Positions 10,388 to 17,444 are shown, numbered from the stretch's first letter. The stretch is 33,654 bases of DNA from Paracoccaceae bacterium (GCA_024227475.1 JAAEUI010000582.1:1-33654); one strand, 5' to 3'. Numbers and translations are program-made. The notes: generated by a model not told the origin, from the letters alone.

Positions 10388-10415
10388 GATAGTCCGGTAT
10401 TGTAGGGGTGCAGGG

Positions 10416-10901
10416 ATGAATAATTTTACAAAGTTTTTCGCAGTGATTGCTGCATTTTCCTTTTTGTGTAGCGCAGGTTTGGCAGAAACGATCTTAACTG
10501 TTCGGGTCAAACAGATCGGGCAGGCGGATCTGATCGCTGAGTATTCGTTGGCGGATATGCAAGCCATGCGTCAGCACACCATTGTGACGGCAAACGAATT
10601 CGTCGACGGCAAGCAGGAGTTTCAGGGCCCATTGGCCAGGGACATTCTTGTAAATCTGAATGCGCAGGATGCAAAAGTGGCTCGGTTGACAGCCGCTAAT
10701 GACTACTCAGTAGAAGTCCCTGTCGAAGAGTTTTTCCACTACGACGCAGTGCTGGCGCTGCAAATGGGCGGACAACAACTTTCCCGAAGAGACAAGGGGC
10801 CGATCTGGGTCATATACCCGATGAGCGAGCACAAAGAACTGCAAGACCCGGTTTATAACAACAGGTTGATCTGGCAGCTTGTTGAAATGGAGATTGAGTG
10901 A
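10416..10901 (+). CDS. Secreted protein of the molybdopterin-binding (sulfite oxidase-like) fold, likely non-catalytic
   Basis: A 161-residue protein with a clear signal peptide (hydrophobic residues about 7-21, cleavage after GLA), so it should be periplasmic. The mature part resembles short proteins of the oxidoreductase molybdopterin-binding family: EFQGPLARDILVNL, then AANDYSVEVPVEEFFHYDAVLALQ, then KGPIWVIYPM and PVYNNRLIWQL at the end. The only cysteine is inside the signal peptide, so the cysteine that holds molybdenum in sulfite oxidases is absent and enzymatic activity is unlikely. The stop overlaps the GTG start of the next gene, a membrane sensor kinase, by 4 bases (GTGA), implying translational coupling. 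A role as ligand-sensing partner of that kinase is inferred. ATG 10416 has a good GGGGTGCAGGG ribosome site. Confidence 0.75.
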   Translation: MNNFTKFFAVIAAFSFLCSAGLAETILTVRVKQIGQADLIAEYSLADMQAMRQHTIVTANEFVDGKQEFQGPLARDILVNLNAQDAKVARLTAANDYSVEVPVEEFFHYDAVLALQMGGQQLSRRDKGPIWVIYPMSEHKELQDPVYNNRLIWQLVEMEIE

Positions 10902-12550
10902 TCACTACGTCCAACGTGATCAGAGGGCTGGTGCTGGCAATTATCGCGGCCGGTATCCTGGCGGCTGGGAGTGCTTTTTTCTTCGTCCGCTCTGATGTCG
11001 ATGCCATGAGGGAGGAAAGCAGGGAAAACCTGTTGTGGTCTTCTTCCCAGCTGGAGATTGAGTTTTTTAGATTTCAGGAAACCTTGGCCCGGTTTGGTCT
11101 TCCCGGCTTTGATGTCGATGAGCGGGACGTGAATGACCGCTTCGATATTCTTTGGAGCCGGGTGAATTTGTTTCAACAGGGGGAAGTGGGGCGCCGCCTG
11201 AAATCCTACCCCGAGACGGGCAACACGTTAAGCAGCCTCTTTGTTACGCTCCAGGCTCAGGAAAACGCGGTGGTGAGTTTGAAACCGGGTGATCCGGACA
11301 CTAAAACTCGGGTTTTGGCTGCGTTCAGGCAACATGAGGTGCCATTACGGCGCTTCAATCGTGACATTTTACACGGTGAAGAGAAGCGCGCAGCAGGGTT
11401 GCGTGAGGAACTATATGACAGTTCAGCAATGTTGGCCTGGTTAAGCGCTCTTGCCGTAACGGCCTCTGTTGCTCTGATTTATTTCTTTGGCGCTGAAACC
11501 CGCAGGTCTCAGGCAATGGCAAGTGAAAACCGGCGTTTGTTTCAAATCGCTCAAAAAGCCAATCAGACAAAATCCCGATTTCTAACCATGATGAGTCACG
11601 AGTTGCGGACACCGATGAACGGAATACTTGGAATGATTGCCCTTGCCAAACAGCATGGGACTTCAAGCCAGCAGGATCGTTTGCTTGATCAGGCGACAGA
11701 ATCCAGCAAGCAAATGAACGATATGCTAACGGATATTCTCGACTTCGCGTCTTTGGAGGACGCAAACCTGAAGCTTTCAAGCAAACCGTTTAACCTAAAT
11801 CAGTTGCTGGACAAAACTTCGCAATCACTAGAACCCCTGGCGCGGCGGGAAGGAATTGACTTTAACATAGAAATCGCTCCGGAATGTCCTGGGCATTTGT
11901 TAGGTGATGCCCGACGGTTGCGCCAGTCGATCGTGCATCTGGCTGATTACCTGGCCGAAACTGCAGGGACAAAATCCATAACCCTGAAGGTTGATTATCA
12001 GGACGGGGCATTACAGATACTGCTGTCCTATGTGTATGGCGATGATGACAGTGATTGGCAGCCGACACTAATTCTGGGCGAAGTGGAGCGGGGCAAAGAC
12101 CGGTTCGCCACCGACGCACTTGGTCCGGCTGTCGCAAGGGGGTTTATCAAAAAAATGGGAGGCGGCATTCGTTTGCATTGCCCAGACCCCGCAAAAGAGC
12201 AGGTGGCAATTCTGGTAACAATACCAATGCAGACAAGCCAGATATCAAAAGTACTGGTGCGCATTGAAACAAATTCCGCGGCTCTGACTGCAATCTGCAA
12301 AAGCGCAATGGCAGGTGATCAGGTGGAGTTCTACAATCAGGGTTCCGAAGCGGTCGTAAATGCCGTTGTCATTGAAAGTGGATCAGAAAGTGAAAGGGAA
12401 ACCTTCAGTCGCATGAAGGTGCTATACCCAGATGCGACAATGGTAGCTCTGGGCTCACCTATTCACCCGGATTTGTTTGATGACGTAATCTCTTTACCAA
12501 TAAACGTTGAAGCTGTCCGCGGAGCCCAATACTTGCGCCAAAAAGCCTGA
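10898..12550 (+). CDS. Membrane sensor histidine kinase with degenerate ATPase and receiver domains
   Basis: A 550-residue protein: membrane helix at about 8-30, an extracytoplasmic region of about 145 residues, a second helix at 177-198, then a coiled linker and a HisKA domain with an intact H-box (SHELRTPMNGILG, His 234). The following ATPase-like region keeps LLGDARRLRQ, but the N-box reads IVHLADYLAE without the ATP-binding Asn, no DxGxG box is seen, and the GTGLGL lid is replaced by TDALGPAVARG. The C-terminal 100 residues look like a receiver domain in which the phospho-Asp position is Glu (about 493) and the conserved Lys is Leu (ISLPI, about 533). It probably cannot phosphorylate itself with its own ATPase domain. 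The GTG start overlaps the preceding stop by 4 bases. Confidence 0.82.
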   Translation: MITTSNVIRGLVLAIIAAGILAAGSAFFFVRSDVDAMREESRENLLWSSSQLEIEFFRFQETLARFGLPGFDVDERDVNDRFDILWSRVNLFQQGEVGRRLKSYPETGNTLSSLFVTLQAQENAVVSLKPGDPDTKTRVLAAFRQHEVPLRRFNRDILHGEEKRAAGLREELYDSSAMLAWLSALAVTASVALIYFFGAETRRSQAMASENRRLFQIAQKANQTKSRFLTMMSHELRTPMNGILGMIALAKQHGTSSQQDRLLDQATESSKQMNDMLTDILDFASLEDANLKLSSKPFNLNQLLDKTSQSLEPLARREGIDFNIEIAPECPGHLLGDARRLRQSIVHLADYLAETAGTKSITLKVDYQDGALQILLSYVYGDDDSDWQPTLILGEVERGKDRFATDALGPAVARGFIKKMGGGIRLHCPDPAKEQVAILVTIPMQTSQISKVLVRIETNSAALTAICKSAMAGDQVEFYNQGSEAVVNAVVIESGSESERETFSRMKVLYPDATMVALGSPIHPDLFDDVISLPINVEAVRGAQYLRQKA

Positions 12551-12805
12551 AGATTGCCGCTTGCGTGGGGTCTGCAGAGTTCATGCTGATGAAGGCACCC
12601 CTTGCGGCTCATCGCGCTGAAATGGGCTACAAGAATGCGGCGACGTGCCTTTTAGTAAAGGGGCTGTCTGTTTCATGCCATCACCACTGCAATCACTGAT
12701 TAAACGCCGCACTCTCTAAGTAACTCATGAATTGACTAATTGCTTTGCACCTCAACCTATGAGGGTCTATGATTGTTTGAACGGCTATTGGGGTGACCGA
12801 CGTAT
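12551..12805 (+). promoter_or_regulatory. Intergenic region with weak sigma-70-like promoter before the hybrid kinase
   Basis: This 255-bp gap breaks the otherwise tight locus. A TATGAT box (12768-12773) lies 17 bases after TTGCAC (12745-12750), with an expected start near 12780 and the next gene at 12806. The -10 box is good and the -35 box poor. It may give the two downstream genes their own promoter. Confidence 0.25.
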
Positions 12806-14359
12806 ATGGGCCAAAATAATTCAAATGGTTCTGCCAGTAAGCGTGACCAGAACGATATTTCCGAAATGGATTCCGCTGCTTTGTTGTCTCATGACCTTCG
12901 GTCGGCTGTCTCCGATATTATAGGTGGCCTTCAGTTGCTCGATTTGAGCGGACTGGATGAGGGAAATCGGCGCCAGGTCGAACGGATTTCGGCCTCTGCC
13001 GGGCTGTTGTACCGGTTGCTTGAAAAATCCACGAGTTCCGACAGCGGGGGCGAACTGGCGGCCGACTGGCACAGGGCTACGCCAATAAAAATCTCCGAGC
13101 TTCTGGACACCTTGGAAAAACGTTGGAGCGCCCGGGCGGGTGAAAAAGGAATTTCGCTCGAGTTCCGGTTGGAAACCGAACCGGGTTTCTTACTGAACTG
13201 TAGCCGACTGCCGTTGGAACGGCTGCTTGCAAATGTCCTCGACAATGCGATTAAAAACACTGACGAGGGCAAAATATCTGTGATTTCGTCAGCACAAGAC
13301 AGTTCCTGTGTGCGATTTGATGTCCAGGACCAGGGCCCGGGATTCAGTCAGGACGCCCTTGATAAGTTGTTTTCTTTTGGTGGTCGTCCGGTTCGCTCAG
13401 AAAAGCCGGGGTCTGGGATGGGGCTTTTCATCGCGCAGCAGATGGTGTGGCGCTTGAACGGAACGATAACTGTACAAAACACATCCGAAGGGGCGTTGGT
13501 TCGGATCGTTTTGCCCTTGCAAGATGACGGGGCAACTTCAGATCGTCCAGTAGTTTTATCAGCCCAGCAGCCCCAACAAAGACTGGCAGGCATGTGCGTT
13601 TTGCTGGCTGAAGACAACAAGACCAACCAGATCGCCGCTGGCCAGATGTTGCGGACTTTGGGTGCGGAAGTCTCAGTTGCCGCCGATGGGGTGGAGGCCT
13701 GGAACCTCCTTGAAAGGCAGACCTTTGATTTCGCGGTGCTCGATATCGAAATGCCGCGAAAGTCCGGACTTGAACTGATCCGTGATATCCGCGCCAGAAC
13801 GGACGCCATGGCGAGGATACCGCTTATCGCGCTAACCGCTTACGTCATGCGTGAACATCGCGAACGTATTCTGGCAAGTGGCGCCGACGGGATTATCGCA
13901 AAGCCACTTATGGACATCGACGATTTTGGTGAATCGATTGAATACATTTTGGGTATTCCAGCTCACATGCCAGCAAATACCAGACAGGAAGTCGCTGAAC
14001 CGCCATCTGGGCCAGTTGATTTGAACGTCTACAATTCTTTGCGCAAAACGATAGGCACGGAGGCATTTTCAGAATTACTGGAAAAACTTCTGGATGATCT
14101 GAGCATGGTTAAGGATCGGCTGCAAAGCGCATTTGCAAACCGGGACGTCAACAAGGCAAGAACCGCCAGCCATGTTATGATATCCTTGGCCGGGGCAATA
14201 GGGGCCACCCGCCTGCAAGAGGTCGCCCAATCTTTGAACACTGCCGCAAATGATGGAGATGGCTGGAAATTATCGGATTTTGAGTGCAGAAGTCTGGAAC
14301 TTCTGGGTGAACTTACGGTATTTCTGGAAACTGCGCTTGGAGAGCAAAAAGAGGACTAA
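12806..14359 (+). CDS. Soluble hybrid histidine kinase: HisKA-HATPase-receiver-Hpt
   Basis: A 517-residue cytoplasmic protein without membrane segments. The HisKA H-box is LLSHDLRSAVSDIIGG (His 29). The ATPase domain is complete: N-box ANVLDNAIK (Asn 147), DQGPGF, a LFSFGG F-box, and GSGMGLFIA as the lid. A receiver domain follows with AEDN, the phospho-acceptor in VLDIEMP (Asp 313), LTAYVM and IIAKPL. The last 110 residues form a helical Hpt-like domain with His 456 in ARTASHVMISLAGAIGA; the usual HxxKG has become HxxIS. It has all parts of a His-Asp-His phosphorelay and probably supplies phosphate to the activator encoded directly downstream (stop and next ATG are adjacent). It may also act with the degenerate membrane kinase upstream. 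Confidence 0.88.
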   Translation: MGQNNSNGSASKRDQNDISEMDSAALLSHDLRSAVSDIIGGLQLLDLSGLDEGNRRQVERISASAGLLYRLLEKSTSSDSGGELAADWHRATPIKISELLDTLEKRWSARAGEKGISLEFRLETEPGFLLNCSRLPLERLLANVLDNAIKNTDEGKISVISSAQDSSCVRFDVQDQGPGFSQDALDKLFSFGGRPVRSEKPGSGMGLFIAQQMVWRLNGTITVQNTSEGALVRIVLPLQDDGATSDRPVVLSAQQPQQRLAGMCVLLAEDNKTNQIAAGQMLRTLGAEVSVAADGVEAWNLLERQTFDFAVLDIEMPRKSGLELIRDIRARTDAMARIPLIALTAYVMREHRERILASGADGIIAKPLMDIDDFGESIEYILGIPAHMPANTRQEVAEPPSGPVDLNVYNSLRKTIGTEAFSELLEKLLDDLSMVKDRLQSAFANRDVNKARTASHVMISLAGAIGATRLQEVAQSLNTAANDGDGWKLSDFECRSLELLGELTVFLETALGEQKED

Positions 14360-15775
14360 ATGCCGGAACCTGTGTTGCTAATCGAAGATACTCCATCCCT
14401 TCAGATGGTGTATGAGGCGATCCTGAACAAGTCCGGTTATAAGGCGGATTGTGCAAATAACGCTGCCGAAGGCGCAATACTATTTCGAAAAAACGGGCAC
14501 AAGATTATTCTGCTCGATCTTCTTCTCCCGGATCGTGACGGACTTGATCTGATGGCCGACCTGCTGGCCCTTAACTCACGAGTGAAGGTCATCGTGATTA
14601 CTGCCAATGGATCAATCAACCGCGCAGTGGCCGCGATGCGGGGTGGGGCATTTGATTTCCTGGTCAAACCATTTGATGAACAAAGGCTGATCTCTTCCGT
14701 GCGAAACGCAATTGTCGATCTTGGGCCATCTGCCCTGAGCAACGCAAGCATCGAAGTATCCGAAACCGGGTTTCAGGGGTTCACTGGCGTTTCACCGGTT
14801 ATGCAGGACATCTACAAGAAAATTGCCAGCATCGGCCGGTCAATGGCGACGGTTTTTATTTCTGGGGAAAGCGGCACTGGCAAAGAATTATGTGCCGAGG
14901 CTATTCATGCAGTTTCTAACCGGGCTTCGGGCCCGTTTGTCCCTTTGAATTGCGGGGCGATTCCAGCCGATCTGCTGGAATCCGAAGTGTTTGGCCACCT
15001 TAAAGGTTCCTTTACTGGAGCTATCGCTGACAAAATCGGCGCAGCGGCAGCGGCAGACGGGGGAACGCTGTTTCTTGATGAAATCTGCGAAATGGACATG
15101 GCGTTACAGACGAAGCTGCTAAGGTTCCTGCAGACGTCAACGATTCAACCGGTTGGGTCTGTCAGCCCGCGCAAAGTCGATGTGCGGATCGTTTGCGCAA
15201 CCAACCGCGATCCCTTTGAAGAGGTTGCCGCCGGGCGCTTTCGAGAAGACCTGTTTTACAGGTTGCACGTCGTGCCGATTCACTTGCCAAACCTCAGAAA
15301 TAGGGGCGAGGATGCCCTGCTGATCGCAAAAGCCGCACTTCAACGGTTTTCTCGGGAGGAGGGCAAGAAATTCAACCGCCTCAGCGGAGACGTAACTCGG
15401 GTCTTTGCTGCCCATCCCTGGCCTGGAAACGTTCGCCAGCTACTGAATGTTTTACGAAATGCTATCGTTTTGAACGACGGTGAGGTGGTGGAACTGAAAA
15501 TGCTGGCACCAGAATTTTTGGCTGCTTTAAGTTCCCATATGAACGGAGCAACCAAAGCTGCGCCAGATAAGCCCCCCCCCGAGGCAACGGCACCCAGCCA
15601 GGAATCCGCAATTGAAGCCCTGCTTTCATCACGTCAAACCCTGGCGCAACTGGAACGGGACATAATAGAAGCCACGATTGAAAAATACGGTGGCTCCGTG
15701 CCACGGGCGGCCCGACATCTTGATTTGTCACCCTCAACGATTTACCGCAAGCGCGAAAGCTGGGACGAGAAATAA
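14360..15775 (+). CDS. LuxO-like sigma-54-dependent response regulator
   Basis: A 471-residue NtrC-class activator. The receiver domain has LIEDTPSLQ, phospho-Asp 53 in ILLDLLLPDRDGL, ITANGS and LVKPFDE. The AAA+ domain has Walker A GESGTGKE (169-176), the sigma-54 contact loop as GSFTGA (216-221, usually GAFTGA) and Walker B TLFLDEI. A HTH of Fis type lies at about 444-465. The AAA+ region around EICEMDMALQTKLLRFLQ and VCATNRDPFEEV resembles Vibrio LuxO more than NtrC or DctD. It follows the hybrid kinase without spacing, so that kinase is the likely phosphodonor. A run of eight C (15572-15579) lies in the linker before the HTH. Regulated targets are unknown; its own locus is a strong candidate. 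Confidence 0.9.
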   Translation: MPEPVLLIEDTPSLQMVYEAILNKSGYKADCANNAAEGAILFRKNGHKIILLDLLLPDRDGLDLMADLLALNSRVKVIVITANGSINRAVAAMRGGAFDFLVKPFDEQRLISSVRNAIVDLGPSALSNASIEVSETGFQGFTGVSPVMQDIYKKIASIGRSMATVFISGESGTGKELCAEAIHAVSNRASGPFVPLNCGAIPADLLESEVFGHLKGSFTGAIADKIGAAAAADGGTLFLDEICEMDMALQTKLLRFLQTSTIQPVGSVSPRKVDVRIVCATNRDPFEEVAAGRFREDLFYRLHVVPIHLPNLRNRGEDALLIAKAALQRFSREEGKKFNRLSGDVTRVFAAHPWPGNVRQLLNVLRNAIVLNDGEVVELKMLAPEFLAALSSHMNGATKAAPDKPPPEATAPSQESAIEALLSSRQTLAQLERDIIEATIEKYGGSVPRAARHLDLSPSTIYRKRESWDEK

Positions 15776-15878
15776 CCCGACCAGCAATGAAAATGCTCTG
15801 GTGGTGCTTCGTTCGGGGCATCAAAAACCGGCGCTTGGTTGCGCGCCAAAGCGCAATGAGCCTAATCTGAAAAAAAAT

Positions 15879-15924
15879 GAAGCGTTTCTACATCAACATA
15901 TCGCAAGCTAATGTAGAAACCTTC
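15879..15924 (-). terminator. Long hairpin with T-run on the minus strand (terminator-like)
   Basis: GTTTCTACAT (15884-15893) pairs perfectly with ATGTAGAAAC (15911-15920). The stem continues as GAAG/CTTC (15879-15882 and 15921-15924) after one bulged C, giving 14 pairs around a 17-base loop. Read on the minus strand the stem is followed by a run of eight T (15877 down to 15870), as in an intrinsic terminator. No annotated minus-strand gene ends here, so it would terminate either an unannotated small transcript or read-through. Confidence 0.45.
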
Positions 15925-16114
15925 TAGGCCCATTCACTCCCAGCAAATGACGCGATGCATGGCTACAGTTCCACAACATAGAGGCGACACATCAATATAT
16001 AGCTTTACTACAAGGCAATAAATATGCAGTTTGTCTGTGTCCAGCGTGCAGACTGGGATGCTACTGCAGACCAGCACGTGAGCAACTCCTGCGTGACCAC
16101 GACCATGATGGTGC

Positions 16115-16130
16115 TGGCAAGAGCGCAGCG
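16115..16130 (+). promoter_or_regulatory. Weak sigma-54-like promoter match
   Basis: TGGCAAG, four bases, then CAGCG keeps the GG-N10-GC spacing and 6 of 7 bases of the -24 box, but the -12 box matches only at GC. Its predicted start near 16141 would precede ATG 16160 and its GGGAGGGC ribosome site. It may be chance. Confidence 0.25.
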
Positions 16131-16159
16131 TACCAACAAGCCTTTTTGGGGAGGGCTCA

Positions 16160-16786
16160 ATGCGAATTCTGATGGGTGCATTTTTGATGGCTTGTTTAGC
16201 GGTCTCTTCAGTCGGGCCCGCCGGTGCTAAAACCATTCGTGAGGTCGGATCACCAGCTGAAACACCTCCCGAAAGTTATCAGGGCAAACAATATGTTGAC
16301 AGCCGCGGCTGTGTTTTCATCCGCGCCGGGTACGGCGGTCAGGTTACGTGGGTTCCGCGGGTCAATCGCAAACGCGAGGTTTATTGCAGTAAGGAAAACA
16401 AACCGTCTTTGTCGCACTCACAACTTGCCGCCCTTGGCAGCACGCCGGTTATTGTCAAAACAGAGCCGGTGATAAAAACCCCAACCTCGGTGGCTGCCAC
16501 GACAAAGAGCACGACCACTGTAGCATCCGCCGCCACGAAACAAACAATCACAAAGCGTAAGCGTCGCAGCGTGGGCGCGTCAACGCGGCAGGACGCCCAG
16601 GCAACCGCCTTAAACCGACGTGCTGGAACTCGTCACCGTGTGGTGCAGCGGAACCTGACAATCGCCGCTGTGACTGTTGATCCTGATGTAACAGCAGCAG
16701 GAGACGCTCAGATGGAAAAAATCTGGACAAATACCGTGCCCCGCAGACTGATTGTCCGCCGGGTTGGTGTAAAAGCCAGTAACTGA
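16160..16786 (+). CDS. Secreted protein with the N-terminal motif of Rhodobacteraceae SPOR-type proteins
   Basis: A 208-residue protein with a signal peptide (residues 1-23, cleavage after PAGA). After it comes QYVDSRGCVFIRAGYGGQVTWVPRVNRKREVYC (about 45-77), a segment familiar from the N-terminal part of secreted SPOR-domain proteins in Rhodobacteraceae. Two cysteines flank it and may form a disulfide. The remainder is low-complexity, rich in Thr, Ala, Lys and Arg (residues about 95-150), ending in a basic tail; no SPOR domain could be recognised. It is probably periplasmic and may contact the cell wall, but the function is unknown. Start ATG 16160 has a GGGAGGGC site 4-11 bases upstream. 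Confidence 0.7.
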   Translation: MRILMGAFLMACLAVSSVGPAGAKTIREVGSPAETPPESYQGKQYVDSRGCVFIRAGYGGQVTWVPRVNRKREVYCSKENKPSLSHSQLAALGSTPVIVKTEPVIKTPTSVAATTKSTTTVASAATKQTITKRKRRSVGASTRQDAQATALNRRAGTRHRVVQRNLTIAAVTVDPDVTAAGDAQMEKIWTNTVPRRLIVRRVGVKASN

Positions 16787-16832
16787 TGGTCTCCTGGTCG
16801 CCACCGGAAAATCTGACCGGACTGTTTCCGTG

Positions 16833-17312
16833 TCATGTCATCGCTTCCAGGCGAATTCTGGCAATCTGATGCAGCTGGTTCAGCGCGTTGCGAAATTCCG
16901 TCGCTCTGTCGTGTTCAATCCGCTTGCGAAACTCATCCAGAAGCTGTTGCCGGGTTCGATCCCTGACAACAACGATGTATGGAAAGCCGAAAGCTTCCCG
17001 GTACTGTTTGTTCAAGGACAAAAAGGCATCAAACTGGTGTTGTGAACAATACTCAAGCCCAAAATTTCCCTGCTCCTCGGGCAGACCAGCAACGGCAATA
17101 CGTTCGCCTAAGTCCGGCTGGGCGCGCAGCAGGGTGAGCTGCAACTCCATCGGCTGGGATTCAACAACCGCAGCCATCGGGCCGGCAACGTCAACAGGTG
17201 ATGCCGGTGCGTTCTCGCCCTGATCAAAGAGCCTTTCAGCGATCCAGGGGCTGAATTCATACACACCGCCGAATTTGGCTACAAAGGCCTCCCTTGAGGT
17301 TTTGGTTGTCAT
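16833..17312 (-). CDS. uraD: 2-oxo-4-hydroxy-4-carboxy-5-ureidoimidazoline (OHCU) decarboxylase
   Basis: A 159-residue protein of the OHCU decarboxylase family, which makes S-allantoin in the third step of urate breakdown. The N-terminus FVAKFGGVYEFSPWIAERLF and the segment LNKQYREAFGFPYIVVVRD (about 100-118) are characteristic. The substrate-site Glu-Gln pair is present (80-81). At residue 65, where the family has the catalytic His of the RAHPDL motif, this protein reads RAQPDL (codon CAG). The start is taken as ATG 17312 because AGAGGA stands about 8 bp upstream and the homologous region begins here; the frame stays open further upstream but that stretch is composed of inverted repeats. It is divergent from the 8-oxoguanine deaminase gene, which feeds the same pathway. 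Confidence 0.88.
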   Translation of the reverse strand: MTTKTSREAFVAKFGGVYEFSPWIAERLFDQGENAPASPVDVAGPMAAVVESQPMELQLTLLRAQPDLGERIAVAGLPEEQGNFGLEYCSQHQFDAFLSLNKQYREAFGFPYIVVVRDRTRQQLLDEFRKRIEHDRATEFRNALNQLHQIARIRLEAMT

Positions 17313-17382
17313 GCCGCTTATCCTCTTTGGCACAATTTGAGGCTTTCCGCTCCGAAAATGCAAGGGTAGGTTTGCACGAGAG

Positions 17383-17420
17383 TGGTTCAGGTTCAAACTG
17401 TTCAGATTGAACCTGAACCA
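17383..17420. repeat. Perfect 14-bp inverted repeat built from tandem GGTTCA
   Basis: The left arm (17383-17396) contains GGTTCA twice in tandem. The right arm (17407-17420) is its exact reverse complement with TGAACC twice. The 10-base spacer is ACTGTTCAGA. It lies between the divergent uraD and 8-oxoguanine deaminase genes, so it is a candidate operator for a purine-responsive regulator. There is no T-run on either side, which argues against a terminator. Confidence 0.5.
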
Positions 17421-17444
17421 TCGATCTAAGTTTCTGGTGTGGCT

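Larger units (their letters stand above)
10071..10415 (+). promoter_or_regulatory. 345-bp upstream region of the signalling locus
   Basis: This gene-free stretch separates prpE from the signalling locus. Besides the dyad and promoter listed separately it holds a short perfect dyad GGTGA-AA-TCACC (10188-10199), a GATAACG/CGTTATC pair (10213-10219 and 10261-10267) and the palindrome GGGGCGCCCC (10330-10339). No convincing small gene, terminator or structured RNA was seen. Confidence 0.5.
15776..16159. other. 384-bp intergenic region downstream of the LuxO-like gene
   Basis: No convincing coding sequence is seen here. It contains a perfect dyad TTGCGC-N6-GCGCAA (15839-15856), a long hairpin (15879-15924) listed separately, and a weak sigma-54-like match (16115-16130) before the next gene. 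It is a plausible place for a small RNA, but none could be recognised by family. Confidence 0.4.
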
